Below are positions 52,904-61,880 of a stretch of 64,000 nucleotides of DNA, one piece after another. The DNA lies in assembly GCF_963668515.1 (NCBI RefSeq), contig NZ_OY764864.1, forward strand, positions 558,001-622,000. The letters are read 5' to 3'. Source of the stretch: an uncultured Ilyobacter sp. Lineage in GTDB: Bacteria; Fusobacteriota; Fusobacteriia; Fusobacteriales; Fusobacteriaceae. Made by a program: the position numbers and the translations under genes. The notes below the pieces were generated by a model, which did not search any database, was not told where the DNA came from, and saw nothing but the letters and a program-made list of their open reading frames with translations. How positions within the stretch are numbered: position 1 is the first letter of the stretch; the number at the start of each line of letters is the position of its first letter.

Positions 52904-53662
52904 ATGAAATTATTTGATTTAACAGGTAAAAAAGCTATTGTAACAGGTTCTAATCGAGGTATGGGTTTTAGTATTGCAAAAGGGTTATATGAAGCAGGTG
53001 CTAAAGTTGTATTGATTGACATTAACGAAGAAGTACATAATTCAGCTAAAAAACTTGATCCAACAGGAAAAAATGCATTTGGTGTAACAGGTGACATGAG
53101 TAAAATAGAGGGTTTAGATGGTATATTTAACTCTTCAATGGATAACCTTGAAGGAGAAGTAGATATTCTAGTTAACTGTGCTGGAATCTCAAGAAGAGGA
53201 GATTTAGAAAATTTTGATCTCGAAGTATGGGACAATGTAATGACTGTAAATTCAAGTTCTGTATTTTTTTTAAGCCAACTTGCTGGGAAAAAAATGCTGG
53301 AAAAAGGTAGTGGGAAAATTATTAATATTGCATCAATGTTAAGTTTTAATGGAAGTGCTGGTTCCATTGCTTATGCAACAAGTAAAGCTGCTGTGGCATC
53401 GATTACTAAGTCGCTTTGTATTGGATGGGGATCAAAAGGAGTTAACGTAAATGCGATAGCACCTGGATGGATTCAAACTGATTTGACTGCAGCATTAAGA
53501 GCAAATACTGAAAAAACAGATACTATATCAAAACGTATTCCTATGGATAGATGGGGAACTCCGGAAGATGTAGTAGGGACTGCTATTTTCTTGGCATCTG
53601 ATGCTTCAAATTATGTTAACGGTGCTATTATTCCTGTAGACGGTGGTTATTTAGCATTTTAG
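52904..53662 (+). CDS. Short-chain dehydrogenase, gluconate 5-dehydrogenase/KduD-like
   Basis: A 252-residue classical SDR. The NAD(P) motif is TGSNRGMG, then DILVNCAG, the catalytic Ser in IASMLSF, YATSK (Tyr and Lys) and the C-terminal NGAIIPVDGGY. The acidic residue after beta-2 (LIDINEE) suggests NAD(H) preference. Closest function by pattern is polyol or ketogluconate oxidoreduction. As the first main gene after leader B it probably works with the kinase/oxidase operon on one substrate. AGGAGGGA precedes the ATG. Confidence 0.88.
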   Translation: MKLFDLTGKKAIVTGSNRGMGFSIAKGLYEAGAKVVLIDINEEVHNSAKKLDPTGKNAFGVTGDMSKIEGLDGIFNSSMDNLEGEVDILVNCAGISRRGDLENFDLEVWDNVMTVNSSSVFFLSQLAGKKMLEKGSGKIINIASMLSFNGSAGSIAYATSKAAVASITKSLCIGWGSKGVNVNAIAPGWIQTDLTAALRANTEKTDTISKRIPMDRWGTPEDVVGTAIFLASDASNYVNGAIIPVDGGYLAF

Positions 53663-53730
53663 TTTGGTAGTATAAGGTAAAATATCAAGTCAAAATCTAA
53701 ATTGTTATTCATTTTCTGAACTGCTTTTCT

Positions 53731-53777
53731 ATAATAACAAGAGAGAAAAAGTTAATACAATTCTCTTTTGTTATTAT
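53731..53777. other. Inverted repeat between dehydrogenase and transporter genes
   Basis: ATAATAACAAGAGAGAA pairs with TTCTCTTTTGTTATTAT (one G-U) around a 13-base loop. No T-run follows; it may set differential expression or mRNA stability between the two genes. Confidence 0.5.
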
Positions 53778-53838
53778 AATATAAAAGGTTTTATAAGTAT
53801 GTCTTGAATATAATCTAAATAAATTGTAAAGGGGGGTT

Positions 53839-55314
53839 ATGGTGTTTGGATGCATAAACATCATACAAAAATTAAAAATGAATATAAAAAATACAGGAAA
53901 CATCGCACAAGAATCAAAAGTTAATTTAAAAAATCCAAGAAAAAAGTTTAAAGTTCCTGATACTTATGTATTAGTTTTTGTATTTGTAATTATTGCAGCT
54001 ATTCTTACTTATATTCTCCCTGCAGGAGAATATAATCTTATAAAAGATCCAGGAACAGGTAGGAGTTTAGTTGACCCAGCGTCCTTTCATTTTGTTGAGA
54101 GAAATCCTGCAAGTTTAATGGATGTACTTTTATCTATACCGAAAGGGATGAAAAATGCTGGTTGGGTAATTTTTTTGATATTTATAATTGGAGGAGCATT
54201 TAAAATAATTGATGATACAGGTGCTATGAAAGTATCCATAGAGGCATTAGTTGAAAAATTTGAAGGTAAAGTATATATTATTATTCCAGTAATAATGGCT
54301 GCAATGTCAGTATTGGGTGCTTTGGGAATAGTTGTAGTATCAGCAATAGCATTTATACCTTTGGGGATACATGTATCTAAAAAATTAAAGCTTGATCCAG
54401 TAGTTGCCGTTGCTATAATGTATGTTGGAGCATATGCTGGATTTGTAACTTCTCCTTTTATTCCAGCAACACTTCAATTAGCACAAAATATTGCAGGATT
54501 AGAACCATTATCAGGTATGGGATTAAGAGTTGTAGTTTGGCTATTAGTTACCATTGTTTCGATATTGTATACCATAAGATATGCAAAGAAATTAGAAAAT
54601 AATATCGATAATTCAGTTCTAGATAAAATCGAATGGACAAACGATAAAGATTCTGGAGATACAGTAAAGTTAAATTGGACTCATATCTCGATTTTAATGG
54701 TAGTTATTATATGTTTTGCGGTTTATGCTTATGGAGCTTTAAATTGGTCTTGGGGTAGTGATCACATGGGTGCAATGTTAATACTTGCTGCGTTATTAAG
54801 TGCAGTAATTTCAAGAATGCATCCTGATAAAGTAGCTCAATCATTTATTGCTGGATGTAAAGATATGATATTTGGTACGATGATAATAGGTTTTGCTGGT
54901 GCTATTTCAGTTGTTCTATCTGAAGGTAAAATAATCCATACAATAATATATGGATTTTCATTACCTCTGAAGGGATTACCAAGCGTACTATCAGCTAATT
55001 GTATGCTCTTAGTCAATTCAATATTTAATTTCTTTGTATCTTCAGGTTCAGGTCAAGCGGCAATAGTTATGCCTTTAATGGCACCAATGGCTGACATCGT
55101 TGGAATAACTCGTCAGGTATCTGTACTTGCATATCAATGGGGGGATGGTTTTTCTAATACTATTATTCCTACATCTGGTGTATTAATGGCTGTGTTGGCA
55201 GTTGCTAAGATTCGTTTTGAAAAATGGTTAAAATTTATGATTCCATTGTTTCTAATTTGGATGTTAATTGGATTTATTGCTGTAACAGTAGCAGTTATGA
55301 CTGGATATAATTAA
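53839..55314 (+). CDS. YfcC-family transporter (DcuC/arginine-antiporter-like superfamily)
   Basis: A 491-residue membrane protein with about 12 helices after a basic N-terminus. Family-like stretches include VPDTYVLVFVFVIIAAILTY, LPAGEY, GGAFKIIDDTGAM, YVGAYAGFVTSPFIPATLQL and NSIFNFFVSSGSGQAAIVMP. YfcC relatives carry anionic or amino-acid substrates. Located 176 bp after the dehydrogenase gene it is probably in the same GlpP-controlled transcript, supplying the substrate. The ATG at 53839 sits very close to GGGGGG, so GTG 53842 or the later ATG 53878 are possible starts. Confidence 0.85.
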   Translation: MVFGCINIIQKLKMNIKNTGNIAQESKVNLKNPRKKFKVPDTYVLVFVFVIIAAILTYILPAGEYNLIKDPGTGRSLVDPASFHFVERNPASLMDVLLSIPKGMKNAGWVIFLIFIIGGAFKIIDDTGAMKVSIEALVEKFEGKVYIIIPVIMAAMSVLGALGIVVVSAIAFIPLGIHVSKKLKLDPVVAVAIMYVGAYAGFVTSPFIPATLQLAQNIAGLEPLSGMGLRVVVWLLVTIVSILYTIRYAKKLENNIDNSVLDKIEWTNDKDSGDTVKLNWTHISILMVVIICFAVYAYGALNWSWGSDHMGAMLILAALLSAVISRMHPDKVAQSFIAGCKDMIFGTMIIGFAGAISVVLSEGKIIHTIIYGFSLPLKGLPSVLSANCMLLVNSIFNFFVSSGSGQAAIVMPLMAPMADIVGITRQVSVLAYQWGDGFSNTIIPTSGVLMAVLAVAKIRFEKWLKFMIPLFLIWMLIGFIAVTVAVMTGYN

Positions 55315-55448
55315 GAACTAGATTCCATATAAACAGTACTCGGTAAAATTATCTATCCAGAAGAACAAGTTTATAGAATAGGTTAGTGGGTAATTTAAAT
55401 ATACTGTAACCTGTAGACTAGACACTAGAGGAAAAGAGTGTTAAAATC

Positions 55449-55640
55449 GGTAGTGTAAATATTTTTATGTTCTTGAGTCCTTCTCTTGATTACTGAATGA
55501 TACCGTTGTATCTATGTAATAAGGGAGGGATTTTTTTTTGGCAGTATTACCTAAGGAACTTGTTAGAGATTTTTTTTATGATTCAGAAGTGGCAGAGCAG
55601 ACGGGGCTTTCCAAAATTACGTGTAAATTATATTCCTAGT
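55449..55640 (+). mobile_element. Internally deleted IS256-family remnant
   Basis: The left end (GGTAGTGTAAATATTTTTAT through LPKELVRDF) is joined after about 12 codons to a GTGGCAGAGCAGA piece and the right end GGCTTTCCAAAATTACGTGT. It retains both ends in under 200 bp, like a non-autonomous derivative. The rest of the 55315-55678 gap has no gene. Confidence 0.7.
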
Positions 55641-55678
55641 CATTTATAGGTGATAGCTGGATCATCTTTTCCCAACCT

Positions 55679-56101
55679 CTAATTTTCTGAGTCCACAGCT
55701 ATTTTTTTTAGTTCTTTATCAATGCCTCCCATACCACCTTCTAATAAAACCACCTTATCAACTTTTTCCACAACCTTATATCCATGAGATCTGAATATAG
55801 ATTCGTAAACTGGTTTTGTAAAAATAAAAGAGTGAAAAATACTCTCTTCAAAAAGCTTGTCCTGGATTGATTTCAAAAGTATATTTGTGATACCAGTTCC
55901 CCGCATAGATGGGTCGTTGGCAAAACATTTCAGGATATTTTTGGATTTTGAACAGGTGGCGACTATTTGCCCATTTTCTCTTATTGCAACTATATAATTG
56001 ATATTTTCTTCAAAATCAAGCTGAAATTTTTTTAAAAATTTTTTTACTTCATCAACTTCAGCAGGATTTCTCAGATGTATTTTTTCTGCAAAATAAATCA
56101 T
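55679..56101 (-). CDS. CitC-like protein reduced to its N-terminal GNAT domain
   Basis: A 140-residue frame starting IYFAEKIHLRNPAEV aligns with the first 140 residues of CitC (26503-27558), including IVATCSKSKNILKCF and SFIFTKPVYESIFRSHGYKVV. It stops before the nucleotidyltransferase domain (no NPFTLGH motif), so it cannot be a citrate lyase ligase. A GGGGGG-type site precedes the ATG, so it may still be expressed as an acetyltransferase-like protein; a truncated gene is equally possible. IS256 debris lies at its 3' end. Confidence 0.75.
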   Translation of the reverse strand: MIYFAEKIHLRNPAEVDEVKKFLKKFQLDFEENINYIVAIRENGQIVATCSKSKNILKCFANDPSMRGTGITNILLKSIQDKLFEESIFHSFIFTKPVYESIFRSHGYKVVEKVDKVVLLEGGMGGIDKELKKIAVDSEN

Positions 56102-56511
56102 AGACCCCCCTTTTAAAATATCTTTAAGACTATTATACCCTAAATTTATAATAATTATTATTTAAAGAATAAATAGAACTACTCAAATCTATCATATAAT
56201 TTAAGCATAAAAAATATTCCTAGAAACAAAGGGGAAGATTAATGAAATATTAATTTTTTTTAATTAATTTTATTCAAATGAATAGTTATATCTCTGTAAC
56301 TCTTTAATAATGGGCCTAAAATTAGCAGTGACAAGATAATAAATTTCCAGAAATTTACATTAAATTAAAATTTAATATTTTTATACATATAGATGGTATA
56401 ATATATCTTGTAAATGATGAAAGTGGGGACTTTTATCATAACTGGGGGGGGAGAAATGAATTTTTTATTTTTGAATTTAATTGAATGGTTTGTTGGGGGT
56501 GAGGATTTTAT
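56102..56511. other. Divergent promoter region
   Basis: No gene in 410 bp. An extended -10 element TGGTATAAT (TATAAT 56397-56402) faces the regulator gene at 56512. Its leader contains G-rich runs. Confidence 0.5.
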
Positions 56512-58383
56512 ATGAAGCATATGCATTTTAAAATTTTCGGAAATCCTCAAATAAAAGTGAATAACATAGTTATTTCACCGAGTCTTAAAAGGGGAGAGGC
56601 TCTTTTGTATTATATGGCAGTTAATAAAAGGGTCTGCAGAGATGAGATCATAGATCTGTTCTGGAAAGATTCAGAAAAAAAGAATGCCAGAAAAAATTTG
56701 AGAAATTTGCTGTATAAGCTGAAACAGGATTTAGGATTTGATCTTATAATATCAATTAATAGGGAGACTTTGGTCTTGAATCCAAATATAAGGATAACAA
56801 GTGATTATAGTAAGTTTCTGGAAGGAATCGCAGAATATGATGGCGGTATTTTAGAAGGCTTCTGTGATGGGATTTATATGTTTAGTCTGTGGAAAGAAAA
56901 ACTGCGAGGAAAAGTTAATGATAAATTTTTGGATTCGGTACTTTTAGAGCTAGAAAATAACTTGGAAAATCAAGAGTTTGACAAAGCTGAGAAACTTGCA
57001 CTAAAGATAATAAAAATAGATTCTAAAAATGTAAAGGTGTATTTTGATCTCATGAAAATTTATGATGTCAAAAGTGAAGATGAAAAGGTTCATAATATAT
57101 ATGATAAGCTTAACAGTGATTTTGATGATGTTTTGGATGAACATTTAAGAGAAGATATAGAAAAATTTTATAGAGATGTTCTTATGAAAAAAACAGACCG
57201 GGTACCCGGGGTGAAATTTGATAGGGAAAGTTTTTTTGTTGGAAATAAAGAACTGGATATTTTGAAAGAGGAGTACGAAGATTTTATCCAAAATGACGTA
57301 AAAAAAATTGTCATGATACACGGAGAAGCAGGTATAGGAAAAACTCATCTAGTCAATAAATTTTTTAAAGAAGTAGATAATGAAAAAGTAGATATTATTT
57401 ACCATGACTGCAATAAAGAGGATTTAAACAAGAATTTTAAACTGTGCAAGGAGCTTTTTTATCGAGCCAGGGAATGCTGGTCTTCCGGGAATGTATCCCT
57501 TTCAAAATATTTTATGAGGTCGGGGGCCAAAATATATTCATTTTTAGAAAAATTAGATGAAAATACAATTTTGACAAAAGAGGAGGAAGAGGAGAAACTC
57601 AGGTATATAGAAAAATCCATGAGCCAACTATTTAGTGAAATAAAAAGAAAGTTTATTTTTGTAGTTGATAATATTCAGTGGGGAGATAAAATAAGTTTAT
57701 TTCTCCTGGAAAAAAGGATACCTTTTCTCAAAGGAAAGGTCATGTTCGTTTCTACAGTTAGAGATGAGGGAGGACCTTGGGTAAAAGATTTTCTTACTAT
57801 CTGCCTAAATTACGATAGAGTTAAAAAGATTGATTTAAAAAGATTTAGTATAGAGGAGACTTTTGAATTTATAGATAGATATTCAAATAACAGTATAGCT
57901 GATGTTACAAAAGAGAGTATATATAAAGAGTCAGAGGGAAATCCGTTTTTTATAGTTGAATACCTGGAAAATTTAGGGGGAGATGGCACCATAAAAGAGA
58001 TCTTTACCAAAAATATAAGTGCTGTTTTAAAGGGAAATCTCAAAGGTTTATCAGAGGATGAACGTAAATTACTGAAGGTTTTATCGTTATTCAATATAGG
58101 TCTAGAGTTAGATACCCTGAAAAAGTTGTATGATTTTGACAGGGAGAAACTTAGAGAAATTCTAAGATCTCTTATTTTATCAGGGATTATAAAGGAAAAA
58201 TATGGTTTTGATGAGGTTAGATATAAATTTAAGCACAGAAAATTTAAGGAGTTTGTCTATTCTATAATAGAGGCACCTGAAAAAGCAGAGCTCCATAAAA
58301 AAATTAGAGAAAAACTTGGAACAACTCAGCTTCAAGGTGAAAAAAGTTTTTTATATTTAGAAAATACAAATTATTTGTCATAA
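56512..58383 (+). CDS. BTAD-type transcriptional activator with AAA ATPase domain
   Basis: A 623-residue regulator. Residues 1-95 form an OmpR-like winged helix (SLKRGEALLYYMAVNKRVCR, NARKNLRNLLYKLKQDLG), residues about 100-225 a BTAD helical domain, and from about 250 an ATPase with Walker A GEAGIGKTHL (near 270) and Walker B FIFVVDNIQW. A short helical C-terminus follows; it is shorter than many family members. Such proteins activate transcription on binding a signal in the ATPase/BTAD part. Its target is unknown; the convergent symporter gene or the divergent citC-like gene are candidates. GAGG lies 7 nt before the ATG. Confidence 0.85.
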   Translation: MKHMHFKIFGNPQIKVNNIVISPSLKRGEALLYYMAVNKRVCRDEIIDLFWKDSEKKNARKNLRNLLYKLKQDLGFDLIISINRETLVLNPNIRITSDYSKFLEGIAEYDGGILEGFCDGIYMFSLWKEKLRGKVNDKFLDSVLLELENNLENQEFDKAEKLALKIIKIDSKNVKVYFDLMKIYDVKSEDEKVHNIYDKLNSDFDDVLDEHLREDIEKFYRDVLMKKTDRVPGVKFDRESFFVGNKELDILKEEYEDFIQNDVKKIVMIHGEAGIGKTHLVNKFFKEVDNEKVDIIYHDCNKEDLNKNFKLCKELFYRARECWSSGNVSLSKYFMRSGAKIYSFLEKLDENTILTKEEEEEKLRYIEKSMSQLFSEIKRKFIFVVDNIQWGDKISLFLLEKRIPFLKGKVMFVSTVRDEGGPWVKDFLTICLNYDRVKKIDLKRFSIEETFEFIDRYSNNSIADVTKESIYKESEGNPFFIVEYLENLGGDGTIKEIFTKNISAVLKGNLKGLSEDERKLLKVLSLFNIGLELDTLKKLYDFDREKLREILRSLILSGIIKEKYGFDEVRYKFKHRKFKEFVYSIIEAPEKAELHKKIREKLGTTQLQGEKSFLYLENTNYLS

Positions 58384-58406
58384 TAAAAAAATCAAATATT
58401 GGTACA

Positions 58407-58440
58407 TAGAAAAAACCGTCCAGAAGGACGGTTTTTTCTA
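58407..58440. terminator. Bidirectional terminator between regulator and symporter genes
   Basis: AGAAAAAACCGTCC and GGACGGTTTTTTCT arms; A-tract on the left and T-tract on the right serve both strands. Confidence 0.92.
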
Positions 58441-58460
58441 TGACTAAAATAATCTTCAAA

Positions 58461-59693
58461 TTAACTTTTTTGTTCCTCTTTGTCTAGCATATTCTGAATA
58501 ATTACAGCACACGAAGCATCCCCTGTAATGTTAACAGCGGTTCTCATCATATCAAAGATTCTGTCAACACCGAAAAGCAGTGGGAGAGCTTGTACAGGCA
58601 ATCCTGCAGCCAGTAGAACTGCTACCACCAGAAGTGAAGGACCTGGTACACCAGCCTGACCTATAGAACCTATTGTGGCGGTTATTATTATTGCGATGTA
58701 CTGAGTCATGCCCAACTCAATACCATACATTTGTGCAAAGAACATAGCACAAAGGGCATAATATATCGCGTTACCATCCATATTAATAGTGGCTCCAAGA
58801 GGAAGTACAAATGAAGTGGTTTCATTTGATACATCTAGCTCTTCTTCACAAACTTCAAAAGTTACAGGAAGAGTGGCCATTGATGAAGCCGTAGAAAGGG
58901 CAACTATCTGAGCTTTTGATATTTTCTTAATGAACTTTGAAGGAGATGTTTTAGATAAAACCTTAACAAATAACGGATAAACACCAAATGTTTGTAAAGC
59001 AAGAGCAACAGTATAAACAATAAGCAGTTTAAGTACTAGTGCTAGTATATCATAACCAAATGTTCCAACAGCATCAGCCATTAATCCGAAAACTCCTATA
59101 GGAGCTAAAATCATTACTTTTAATATCATCCATATCATAGCCTCGTTAAAACTTTCAAGCAGATTGATAACTGGTTCTCTCTTTTCCTTTACAAGTTTTG
59201 AAAGAGCGATACCTAGGAATAAACTAAAAAACAAAATTTGTAAAATATTTCCATTTACCAATCCAGCTAGAGGATTTGTAGGTATGATTCCTAGGATAGT
59301 ATCCCAGAATCCCGCTATATCACCTCTAGATGCCAGTTCACCAGTTTTATCTAAGAACTGATCTGGAAGACTCCCTTCCTGAAGACCTAGACCAGGCTTG
59401 AATATCCCACCAAATACCAGTCCTAAGGTCACAGCTACAGCAGTGGTACTAAGATAATAAACAAATGTTCCCAAACCTATTTTCCCAGCTGATTTTGTCT
59501 CTCCCAGTGAAGCTGCCCCTAAGATAATTGATACTGTTACAAGTGGAATAACCATCATTTTAATTAGGTGAATAAAAATGCTACCTAAAGGTGCAAACAT
59601 AACTGCTTTTTCCTTTAAAAGAGCACCAGTTACAATACCCAATAACATGGCAATTAAAATTGCTACTCCCAAGTTTAACTTTTCTTTTTTCAT
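58461..59693 (-). CDS. DAACS-family sodium symporter, likely glutamate/dicarboxylate
   Basis: A 410-residue transporter of the GltP/DctA fold: STASSMATLPVTFEVCEE (HP1 serine-rich motif), LPLGATINMDGNAIYYAL (ion-binding motif), GQAGVPGPS (HP2) and DRIFDMMRTAVNITGDA in helix 8, where the aspartate and Arg/Thr pattern suits an acidic substrate. It lies near the glutamate mutase operon, so uptake of glutamate for fermentation is plausible. It differs clearly from the paralogue at 48966. AGGGAGGG precedes the ATG. Confidence 0.9.
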   Translation of the reverse strand: MKKEKLNLGVAILIAMLLGIVTGALLKEKAVMFAPLGSIFIHLIKMMVIPLVTVSIILGAASLGETKSAGKIGLGTFVYYLSTTAVAVTLGLVFGGIFKPGLGLQEGSLPDQFLDKTGELASRGDIAGFWDTILGIIPTNPLAGLVNGNILQILFFSLFLGIALSKLVKEKREPVINLLESFNEAMIWMILKVMILAPIGVFGLMADAVGTFGYDILALVLKLLIVYTVALALQTFGVYPLFVKVLSKTSPSKFIKKISKAQIVALSTASSMATLPVTFEVCEEELDVSNETTSFVLPLGATINMDGNAIYYALCAMFFAQMYGIELGMTQYIAIIITATIGSIGQAGVPGPSLLVVAVLLAAGLPVQALPLLFGVDRIFDMMRTAVNITGDASCAVIIQNMLDKEEQKS

Positions 59694-59920
59694 ATACCCT
59701 CCCTAGTAAAAAAATTATATTTTATATTCAGATGACTCTGATTTGACTTCTGCAATTTTTATTTCTTAATGTTAATTTAATCATACGTTAAGAAAATATA
59801 TAAATAGAATAAAAACACACCGGATATTATCATCTATAGAAGAGATTGTCAAGTTTATAAGGGAGGGATAATGTTCTTTTGTAAAATTAGAGTTCATATG
59901 AAACTAATATGGAACAATGG

Positions 59921-60487
59921 TTATTTCCATATTGAATTTAGAAATTGATCTCTTCCAGAGTGGTATCTGTAATATTTATAACGTAATTTGTTTTTTTTAT
60001 AATAATCCTGATGATACTCTTCGGCAGGATAAAAATTTTTAAATTTGACAATATCAGTTACAATTTTTTTTTCAAATTTTTTTGAATTTTCTAGATCTTC
60101 AAGAGATTTGAGGGCTTGAGACTTTTGTTTTTCATCGATGTAAAAGATAGCCGAGGAATATTGAAAGCCTCTGTCTACAAATTGTCCATCAGGATCGGTG
60201 GGATCGATCTGTTTCCAAAATGTTTCCAAAAGCTGAGGATAGGTAACAACAGAATCCTCGTAGGTTATTTTTACAGCCTCACGATGACCAGTTTTACCTG
60301 AAGAGACCTCTTTATATGAGGGGTTTTCAATATGTCCACCTGAATATCCAGAGGTTACAGATAAAACTCCAGCCAATTTTTCAAAGGGTGGTTCCATGCA
60401 CCAAAAGCAACCTCCTGCAAAGTATGCCTCTTTTTCTACGGCAAATGAAAATATGGAAATTATAAAAAAAAGAATAACCTTTTTCAT
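59921..60487 (-). CDS. msrA: Peptide methionine sulfoxide reductase MsrA, exported
   Basis: A 188-residue MsrA. The catalytic motif is GGCFWCMEPPFEK, then GYSGGHIENPSY, GHREAVKI and SSAIFYIDEKQ. The N-terminus (KKVILFFIISIFSFAVEKEA) is a signal peptide or membrane anchor, so the enzyme repairs oxidised methionine outside the cytoplasm. The C-terminal GRDQFLNSIWK has no resolving cysteine, so reduction may use the second active-site Cys or an outside thiol. I chose ATG 60487, with GAGGTGA upstream; longer frames start before that site. Monocistronic. Confidence 0.92.
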   Translation of the reverse strand: MKKVILFFIISIFSFAVEKEAYFAGGCFWCMEPPFEKLAGVLSVTSGYSGGHIENPSYKEVSSGKTGHREAVKITYEDSVVTYPQLLETFWKQIDPTDPDGQFVDRGFQYSSAIFYIDEKQKSQALKSLEDLENSKKFEKKIVTDIVKFKNFYPAEEYHQDYYKKNKLRYKYYRYHSGRDQFLNSIWK

Positions 60488-60578
60488 ACTTATCACCTCA
60501 CTATAAAGATTCGGTGTCACCGAAAAAAATCCTCTAAACTATAATTAACCTAAGTTGCTCTTTTGTTTCAAATTAAAG

Positions 60579-60965
60579 TATTGAATTTATCGGGATTCGT
60601 TACTTTTCTCTTGAAAGAAAAGTAACCAAAAGTTCAAGCCCGTGAAAAATCAGCTAAATGCCCTCGGAAATCCAAGATAAATTCGAAACTCGCTACGCTC
60701 AGACAGTCGAATTTATCTAAGGATTTCACTTCGGTCATTCTTAACGCTGATTTTATCAATGGCAAGTGAAAAGAGATAAAAAACCACTCAAAAAAGAAAG
60801 TATAAATACTTTTGGGTTCAACTCTGTGAAACTCTTCTCCTGTCTCTATGTCTTCTGTGAGCAAAGGGTTTTTTCATTATTCGTGTAAATTTTTCTCTCT
60901 TTTATTGGTGTTCATTCGTGACAAAATCTTTTGACCCTAATATTCAGATAAATTCAGTAATTTAT
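60579..60965. repeat. 387-bp dispersed structured repeat, copy 2
   Basis: Appears identical to 6613-6999 over its full length and in the same orientation, with sharp divergence at both edges and no target-site duplication that I can see. It carries the same hairpin and nested palindrome and the same non-credible 76-codon minus-strand frame. Confidence 0.92.
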
Positions 60966-61300
60966 AAGAATTTTTTAAATAGCAACTTGAATTAATTAGG
61001 TATTATAGTTTAATCAAAGGAAATATTTGAAAGTTGTTTATGAAATCTAATTTTTGATTAAATAAAAGTGGTTTCAGACCTGTCAAAGAAAAAAATTAAA
61101 AAAAGTGGATAACTATTCTTGATAAATTTTTAGATTAAAAAAAGATTAAAACAGGCAAGGAATTATTAGTCGAAAATCACTTTACTTATTTATCAAAAGA
61201 ATGAGTTAAGTTCTAAACATATCCTTAAAGCATCATGTGAACCTTCTGGATATACCGAATAGAAAGGCTTGATAGTTTATATATAAAAAATAAATAGTTG
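60966..61300. other. AT-rich gap upstream of the glutamate mutase operon
   Basis: No gene or cobalamin riboswitch that I can recognise; the conserved B12-box was looked for by eye and not found. Confidence 0.45.
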
Positions 61301-61328
61301 TTGCAATAAAAAAAAAAGAGAGTATACT
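61301..61328 (+). promoter_or_regulatory. Promoter of the glutamate mutase operon
   Basis: TTGCAA (61301-61306), 16-bp A-rich spacer, TATACT (61323-61328); about 78 bp before glmS. Confidence 0.65.
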
Positions 61329-61405
61329 CTGTGTATAGAGAGACATGAAATATTTAAGATATCAAACAAAAAGTTCTTTTATAAAACAGGGAGGCAATCG
61401 AAGTT

Positions 61406-61825
61406 ATGAAAAAAAATGGAAAGAAAGTTGTAATAGGAGTAATAGGATCTGACTGTCATGCTGTAGGAAACAAGATTATCGATCATGTATTGGTTAAACA
61501 AGGTTTTGATGTTGTGAACATAGGGGTGCTATCTCCTCAAGAGGACTTTATAAATGCAGCAGTTGAAACAGATGCTGACGCTATAATTGTCTCTTCACTT
61601 TATGGACACGGAGAACTAGACTGTCAAGGAATGAGAGAAAAATGTCAAGAAGCTGGACTTAAGGATATCACTCTTTATGTCGGTGGTAACATAGTAGTTG
61701 GAAAGCAAACCTGGGAAGATGTTGAGAAGAGATTTGAAACTATGGGATTTGACAGAGTATACGCTCCGGGAACTCCTATCGAAATCACAGCCGAGGACCT
61801 CAAAAAAGATTTATCAATCGCATAG
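61406..61825 (+). CDS. glmS: Glutamate mutase small subunit (methylaspartate mutase S)
   Basis: A 139-residue B12-binding protein. The DxHxxG motif is D16-C-H18-A-V-G21 ([10 protein letters not shown]), which supplies the histidine that replaces the cobalamin base; [14 protein letters not shown] and [10 protein letters not shown] form the rest of the fold. With GlmE it rearranges L-glutamate to threo-3-methylaspartate, the first step of the methylaspartate fermentation pathway. First gene of glmS-glmL-glmE. The GGAGG upstream is 11 nt from the ATG, slightly long. Confidence 0.97.
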   Translation: MKKNGKKVVIGVIGSDCHAVGNKIIDHVLVKQGFDVVNIGVLSPQEDFINAAVETDADAIIVSSLYGHGELDCQGMREKCQEAGLKDITLYVGGNIVVGKQTWEDVEKRFETMGFDRVYAPGTPIEITAEDLKKDLSIA

Positions 61826-61880
61826 CAGTTAGTCTGTGTGTAGCTAAATTTAAAAGATTATAGAAGAGAGATGATTTTTT

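Noticed and set aside
60966-61405. Cobalamin riboswitch before glutamate mutase
   Set aside because: The expected B12-box and adjacent conserved core are not visible; only a promoter is supported.
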